Below are positions 63,501-64,000 of a DNA stretch of 64,000 nucleotides, one piece after another; within the stretch, counting starts at the first letter, position 1, and the number at the start of each line of letters is the position of its first letter. The position numbers and the translations under genes are program-made. Source of the DNA: Antedon mediterranea (lineage: Eukaryota; Echinodermata; Crinoidea; Comatulida; Antedonidae); contig NC_092671.1 in the NCBI RefSeq assembly GCF_964355755.1, positions 38,953,304-39,017,303 on the forward strand, given 5' to 3'. The notes under the pieces were generated by a model. That model was not told the DNA's origin. It ran no database searches and saw only the letters and a list, made by a program, of their open reading frames with translations.

Positions 63501-63906
63501 CACAGCATTGTCATTTTTTCAGTGTTTTTTTTTTTTGTATCTCAATTGAGATCCAGCCACTGATACCCACAGCATTGTCATTTTTTCAGTGCTTTTTTTT
63601 TTGTATCTCAATTGAGATCCAGCCACTGATACCCACAGCATTGTCATTTTTTCAGTAATTTGCCTTTAGATTTATAATATATAATGTATCTCCTTACAGA
63701 CGAGAAAACGAGGTAAAGCTGCTGCTGTGGTGGAACAAGATCATTGAACTGTGTCTACGTCAGGTGGAATTTGGAGCAAAACAAGAACTTATTGTACGCA
63801 CACTCAACAACTTTATCCCCGCTATTGCTGTTCTGGGAGAGGACAAGAAATCTGGAGGAATTCTCGGTGCAATTGGTCTCGGAAAACGATCGGATTTATC
63901 AATAAA
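31799..63906 (+). CDS. EPG5: Ectopic P granules protein 5 (autophagy tether), 3' end outside window
   Basis: Forty-one exons with matching phases encode about 2,521 codons; human EPG5 is about 2,580, so only the last part is missing. The start [14 protein letters not shown] resembles human MAEAVKPQRRAKAK. Many conserved blocks follow, such as [65 protein letters not shown] and [17 protein letters not shown]. In the family EPG5 is a large helical Rab7 effector that tethers autophagosomes to late endosomes/lysosomes and promotes assembly of the STX17-SNAP29-VAMP fusion complex. The introns are full of family A MITEs and hold four tandem arrays (16, 21, 21/24 and about 65 bp units). The five exon blocks are given separately. 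Confidence 0.95.
31955..32275. repeat. EPG5: CTAG/AGGCCTA-rich stretch in EPG5 intron 1
   Basis: Dense overlapping CTAG and AGGCCTA words, resembling 3100-3350. No protein signal. Confidence 0.5.
33607..33790. repeat. MITE family B, copy 2
   Basis: A long palindrome with GTGGTTCCCACTAGCGACGC at the left and its complement ending GGGAACCAAGCTT at the right, flanked by TA. It lies in EPG5 intron 2 soon after exon 2. Confidence 0.85.
34732..34790 (-). mobile_element. Retroelement 3' tail with (ATT)n, copy 3
   Basis: An AAT microsatellite, then GGATTTTTATAGCGCACATA and CAAGAGTGCTCAA. It lies in EPG5 intron 2. Confidence 0.55.
35589..35782. repeat. 194-bp GC-richer MITE flanked by TA
   Basis: Termini AAGGGTCTTTCACACC and GGTGTGAAAGGCCCTT, with long inner arms (CGGTTCCGGTCCGGCGA) complementary to the right side. 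TA duplicates on both sides suggest a Tc1/mariner-type target. It lies in EPG5 intron 2. Confidence 0.8.
35810..36140 (+). repeat. EPG5: Nested tandem duplication across the EPG5 exon 3 acceptor
   Basis: A 108-bp unit (TCATGAACTA at 35881 and 35989) and then a 61-bp unit (35989, 36050, 36111) repeat the start of exon 3. The 61-bp unit includes the polypyrimidine tract and CATAG acceptor. The functional acceptor is the last one, at 36093. The upstream equivalent at 36032 would shift the frame. Confidence 0.85.
36094..40328 (+). CDS. EPG5: EPG5 exons 3-9 (to residue 672)
   Basis: Exons: 36094-36258, 36697-36940, 37354-37499, 38007-38221, 38592-38703, 39450-39564 and 40178-40328. They encode [87 protein letters not shown] and [14 protein letters not shown], all recognisable in human EPG5 in this order. 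Confidence 0.93.
36299..36583 (+). mobile_element. SINE type 2, copy lacking its tRNA head
   Basis: Shares ACATCGGCAAGGGT, AAACCATAGGTCCAGTGTAC, TGTGCACTTTAAAGAACCTA and CATCTTTCGAGA with 39631-39918. It extends into CTTGATTGTCAGCATAAACT and GTTTAGGGTCACCCTC, also found at 46262-46335. It lies in EPG5 intron 3. Confidence 0.65.
37524..37649 (-). repeat. MITE family A, copy 9 (left end lost)
   Basis: Reverse orientation. It begins at AAACTAGTTTGATG, only 25 bp after the exon 5 donor, and ends in CGACAGAGCTT. Confidence 0.75.
37778..37940 (+). repeat. MITE family A, copy 10
   Basis: Full length with perfect TA-AAGCTCTG ... CAGAGCTT-TA borders. It shares EPG5 intron 5 with copy 9. Confidence 0.9.
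38772..38952. repeat. 181-bp pogo/Tigger-like MITE
   Basis: Ends TACAGTCAACTTTC and GAGAGTTGACTGTA are inverted repeats beginning CAGTCAAC, as in pogo/Tigger transposons that use a TA target. The inside contains ACCAGACTTTTC and AACCAGACAT segments. A partial relative is at 53557-53650. It lies in EPG5 intron 7. Confidence 0.65.
39060..39105 (+). mobile_element. Possible LINE tail
   Basis: CTGAAATTAAAGAATGAATG followed by further GAAT units, like the tail at 22490. Only the end is left. Confidence 0.3.
39247..39380 (-). repeat. MITE family A, copy 11 (right end lost)
   Basis: Left terminus AAGCCCTGTCTACACTAT; the match stops after TTTTTTGTCACAA. Ends about 70 bp before EPG5 exon 8. Confidence 0.75.
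39631..39918 (+). mobile_element. tRNA-derived SINE type 2 with A box
   Basis: The head GAGTGGCCGAGCGGTTAAG matches the A-box region of a Leu/Ser-like tRNA, and GGGTTTGATGCTC is a degenerate B box. The body is shared with 36299-36583. It is not a real tRNA gene, since no anticodon arm or acceptor pairing follows. It lies in EPG5 intron 8. Confidence 0.7.
40530..47745 (+). CDS. EPG5: EPG5 exons 10-20 (to residue 1307)
   Basis: Exons: 40530-40715, 40920-41083, 41547-41698, 42178-42318, 44220-44384, 44729-44851, 45069-45346, 45800-45946, 46524-46644, 46799-46996 and 47515-47745. Recognisable blocks are [66 protein letters not shown] and [20 protein letters not shown]. The exon 12 donor (GAG|GTTTTT) is weak. 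Exon 13 lies only after two further repeats. Confidence 0.92.
41129..41262 (+). repeat. MITE family A, copy 12
   Basis: The left terminus is worn (TCTTCACTATCACAC) and the right one ends GTAGACAGAACTT. It starts 45 bp after the exon 11 donor. Confidence 0.75.
41371..41455 (-). mobile_element. Dispersed repeat P with hammerhead-like core, copy 2
   Basis: Minus strand: CTGAAGA (41448-41442), then GAAACGTC (41422-41415), with the same flanks as 9251-9352 (GTTGATATAAAGTTTGC on the plus strand). Only the stem II region differs. It lies in EPG5 intron 11. Confidence 0.5.
41725..41847 (+). repeat. MITE family A, copy 13
   Basis: Both termini present; shortened centre lacking the CAAAAAA stretches. 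It starts 27 bp after exon 12. Confidence 0.8.
42415..42540 (-). mobile_element. Dispersed repeat R, truncated copy
   Basis: Inverted: AAATCCAAAGGCAAATTACT, GTGGGTATCAATGGCTGGAT, ATCTCAATTGAGAT and then AACAGCCAGAAAATTTAG. It stops before the ribozyme-like core. Confidence 0.7.
42783..42969 (-). repeat. MITE family A, copy 14
   Basis: The longest copy, with three tandem AAATATGGTAGTGATAT segments on one arm. It lies in EPG5 intron 13. Confidence 0.85.
42970..44219. other. EPG5: Rest of EPG5 intron 13
   Basis: Very AT-rich sequence over 1.2 kb. No repeat family, RNA gene or exon was recognised. Confidence 0.5.
44423..44472. repeat. MITE family A, copy 15 (internally deleted)
   Basis: Only 50 bp: left terminus to CTAGTTTTA joined to TGTTGACAAAGCTT. 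Confidence 0.6.
44535..44634 (-). repeat. MITE family A, copy 16 (deleted right arm)
   Basis: Reverse orientation. The left arm is recognisable and the right arm reduced to TGACAAAGCTT. It lies in EPG5 intron 14 with copy 15. Confidence 0.65.
45685..45760 (-). mobile_element. tRNA-like SINE head
   Basis: The minus strand reads GGTTATGACGCTTGGCTACC and then GGGTTCAAGTCCTCTCATG, an A/B-box layout like SINE type 1 at 15015-15215. No intact cloverleaf was seen. It ends about 40 bp before EPG5 exon 17. Confidence 0.45.
45987..46163. repeat. MITE family B, copy 3
   Basis: TA-flanked palindrome with AAGCTTGGTTCCCACTAG at the left and CTAGTGGGAACCACACTT at the right; the centre has diverged. It lies in EPG5 intron 17. 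Confidence 0.8.
46262..46345 (+). mobile_element. SINE type 2 tail
   Basis: CCCCTTGATTGTCAGCATAT, then GTTTAGGGTCACCCTC and AATAAGG followed by AATAAA repeats. It matches the end of the copy at 36299-36583. Confidence 0.6.
47063..47206 (+). repeat. MITE family A, copy 17
   Basis: Clean TA borders; the right arm has lost the TTTTTTGTC segment. It starts 67 bp after EPG5 exon 19. Confidence 0.85.
47862..48020 (-). repeat. MITE family A, copy 18
   Basis: Reverse orientation with a worn left end (AAGCTCTGTCAACAAC). It ends 75 bp before exon 21. Confidence 0.8.
48095..54748 (+). CDS. EPG5: EPG5 exons 21-31 (to residue 1928)
   Basis: Exons: 48095-48261, 48957-49184, 49957-50216, 50652-50823, 51303-51393, 51728-51805, 52044-52186, 52604-52769, 53113-53307, 53729-53942 and 54600-54748. 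Blocks include [85 protein letters not shown] and [15 protein letters not shown]. The segment before the PPTRQFF block is acidic and predicted helical ([16 protein letters not shown]). Confidence 0.93.
48605..48785 (+). mobile_element. Dispersed repeat R with hammerhead-like core, copy 2
   Basis: Close to the copy at 8190 but with AGCGC for AGGGC (stem partner mismatch at one position). Core at 48621-48647, and the full tail down to TTGCCTTTGGAT. It lies in EPG5 intron 21. Confidence 0.65.
49434..49576. repeat. 16-bp minisatellite, nine units
   Basis: The unit GTGGAGAATGTTTAAG repeats about nine times with almost no variation. It lies in EPG5 intron 22. Confidence 0.95.
49730..49790 (+). mobile_element. 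Possible LINE tail
   Basis: CCATGGACCAGAGAAATTTC, then AATAAACGACTGAATGAATG. Resembles other GAATG-type tails in the window. Confidence 0.3.
50858..51023 (-). repeat. MITE family A, copy 19
   Basis: Full length with TA on both sides and a small duplication of GTAG near the right end. It starts 34 bp after EPG5 exon 24. Confidence 0.85.
51429..51573 (+). repeat. MITE family A, copy 20
   Basis: A short left-arm deletion (CTCTGTCTACTTTATG); the right terminus is nearly complete. It starts 35 bp after exon 25. Confidence 0.8.
52203..52335. repeat. MITE family B, copy 4
   Basis: A compact palindrome: GCTTGGTTTCTACTAGAG at the left, GGGAAACAAGCTT at the right, and an inner CAATCACAAGCGAT / ATCGCTTGTGATTG pair. 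It lies 16 bp after EPG5 exon 27. Confidence 0.8.
53557..53650. repeat. Partial pogo-like MITE
   Basis: Contains ACCAGACTTTCCAGAAAACC and AGACATATAGGCCAAGCC, matching the right half of 38772-38952; the termini are not intact. Confidence 0.5.
54117..54430. repeat. 21-bp minisatellite, about 14 units
   Basis: The unit GATTGACCATGTCCAGTCAAT repeats with scattered substitutions. As 21 is a multiple of 3, both strands stay open and show repetitive peptides; this is not coding. It lies in EPG5 intron 30. Confidence 0.95.
55191..55330 (+). repeat. MITE family A, copy 21 (right end lost)
   Basis: Left terminus intact; the centre has three CATATTTGG(G/T) repeats before it breaks off. Ends about 40 bp before EPG5 exon 32. 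Confidence 0.8.
55372..63906 (+). CDS. EPG5: EPG5 exons 32-41 (to residue 2521, continues)
   Basis: Exons: 55372-55570, 55823-55901, 56020-56132, 56292-56467, 58073-58258, 58570-58727, 59903-60096, 60542-60787, 61236-61458 and 63700-63906. Blocks include [80 protein letters not shown] and [13 protein letters not shown]. The last exon in the window ends [19 protein letters not shown] in phase 2 at a GTCAGT donor, so at least one more exon follows outside. Confidence 0.93.
55615..55760 (-). mobile_element. tRNA-derived SINE type 1, copy 2
   Basis: Shares ACGTGCTTATAAATT, GACCTTGGGATTGGAAAGCA and AGCTACAGCTCCAC (plus-strand reading) with 15015-15215. It ends 60 bp before EPG5 exon 33. Confidence 0.55.
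56556..58047. repeat. 21/24-bp minisatellite, about 64 units
   Basis: Units CACCTGTATGTTGATAATGTG (21 bp) and a 24-bp form with an extra ATT alternate irregularly over 1.5 kb. Variants are TATG/TGTG and GTGC/GTAC/GTCC. Both lengths are multiples of 3 and the unit lacks stops in four frames. Spurious open frames of about 500 codons therefore appear on both strands. It occupies most of EPG5 intron 35 and ends 25 bp before exon 36. Every unit contains the E-box word CACCTG. Confidence 0.95.
58366..58477 (+). repeat. MITE family A, copy 22 (left end lost)
   Basis: Unusual in having TGTGAC-type sequence on both arms (right side reads TTGTCACATAAAGTTTTATA). Confidence 0.7.
59435..59583 (+). repeat. 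MITE family A, copy 23
   Basis: TA borders on both sides; the right arm is shortened (CACACTTGTTTGATAGTG). It lies in EPG5 intron 37. Confidence 0.85.
59698..59838 (-). repeat. MITE family A, copy 24
   Basis: Reverse orientation in the same intron as copy 23, with a diverged centre. It ends 64 bp before exon 38. Confidence 0.8.
60125..60300 (+). mobile_element. Diverged SINE type 2 fragment
   Basis: TGGTCCTGTGTACATAATAT, TGTACATTAAAGAACTTGGT and a GGGGATCATCTCCC block correspond to the body of 36299-36583. It lies in EPG5 intron 38. Confidence 0.45.
60925..61110 (+). mobile_element. Composite SINE remnant
   Basis: 60925-61007 matches SINE type 2 (TAGGTTCAGTGTACACATCT, ATGTGCACTTTAAATAACCT). 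61008-61110 matches SINE type 1 (GGGTTCAATTCTGACCTAGT, then TTATAAGCACGGTAAATGA). Two families joined, in EPG5 intron 39. Confidence 0.5.
61997..62060 (-). mobile_element. Dispersed repeat R, truncated inverted copy
   Basis: AATCCAAAGGCAAATTACTG and CAGTGGCTGGATCTCAATG. It faces the expanded copy that follows. Confidence 0.65.
62190..63672 (+). repeat. Dispersed repeat R whose tail has expanded into a tandem array
   Basis: It begins as a normal copy with the hammerhead-like core (CTGATGA at 62227, GAAA at 62250). The tail unit is then repeated about 22 times to 63660. Each unit holds ATCTC(A/C)ATTGAGAT, CCAGCCACTGATACCCACAG and CATTGTCATTTT. It comes in a short form (about 49 bp) and a long form (about 65 bp, with a T8-T13 run and TTTTTCAGTG). 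An oddly mutated unit (CTCCATTTATATCCAGCC) recurs about 680 bp apart (near 62530 and 63210), showing a higher-order duplication. It fills EPG5 intron 40 up to 28 bp before exon 41. Confidence 0.9.
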
Positions 63907-64000
63907 GTCAGTGAATTTACTTACAACATTTATTTGGGCTTGATGACAGGGGAAAGAGAATAAAGCACTATCATCTTTATCTATTACTACTAATCTATTA

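Noticed and set aside
49434-63672. CRISPR-like regular arrays
   Set aside because: Units are contiguous with no unique spacers and the locus is an animal gene with introns.

Overview
This is animal nuclear DNA: AT-rich, intron-dense and crowded with repeats. Protein similarity (recalled from memory, no search run) and the repeat content (frequent AGGCCTA words, small palindromic elements, non-LTR and Penelope-like remnants) suggest a marine invertebrate, plausibly an echinoderm or other non-vertebrate deuterostome. The species cannot be fixed from the window.

Layout: (1) 747-3426, minus strand: the 5' part of a gene resembling dynein-2 intermediate chain DYNC2I1 (WDR60), with five exons in the window; it runs off the left edge. 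(2) 4438-10937, plus: a complete ten-exon ATXN7L3/Sgf11 orthologue (353 aa, SAGA deubiquitinase module), head-to-head with DYNC2I1 across about 1 kb that carries an NRF1-like palindrome. (3) 11117-12107: a 63-bp minisatellite. (4) 13236-29548, plus: a tandem array of four UNC5CL-like genes, each with four phase-0 exons encoding ZU5, UPA and death domains and no visible membrane segment. Copies 1-3 are intact, although copy 3 has lost the ancestral N-terminus. Copy 4 has an in-frame stop at codon 43 and a mutated splice acceptor. All four keep an HFT tripeptide where autoprocessing ZU5-type proteins carry HFS. (5) 31799 to beyond 63906, plus: the autophagy tether gene EPG5, with 41 exons in consistent phase (about 2,521 codons); only the C-terminal end is missing.

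The rest is mostly repeats. At least 24 copies of one palindromic element with TA-flanked AAGCTCTGTCTACACTATC termini lie in introns and spacers, beside several other TA-flanked foldback families, tRNA-derived SINEs, non-LTR reverse-transcriptase remnants, five sites with hammerhead-ribozyme-like cores, and five minisatellites, three of which look like long open frames but are not genes.

The single-copy genes (cilia transport, chromatin, autophagy) look like ordinary conserved housekeeping loci. The accessory part is the death-domain array, whose family acts in IRAK/NF-kB signalling in mammals. Exon boundaries were placed by hand from GT/AG sites, phase continuity and remembered human proteins.
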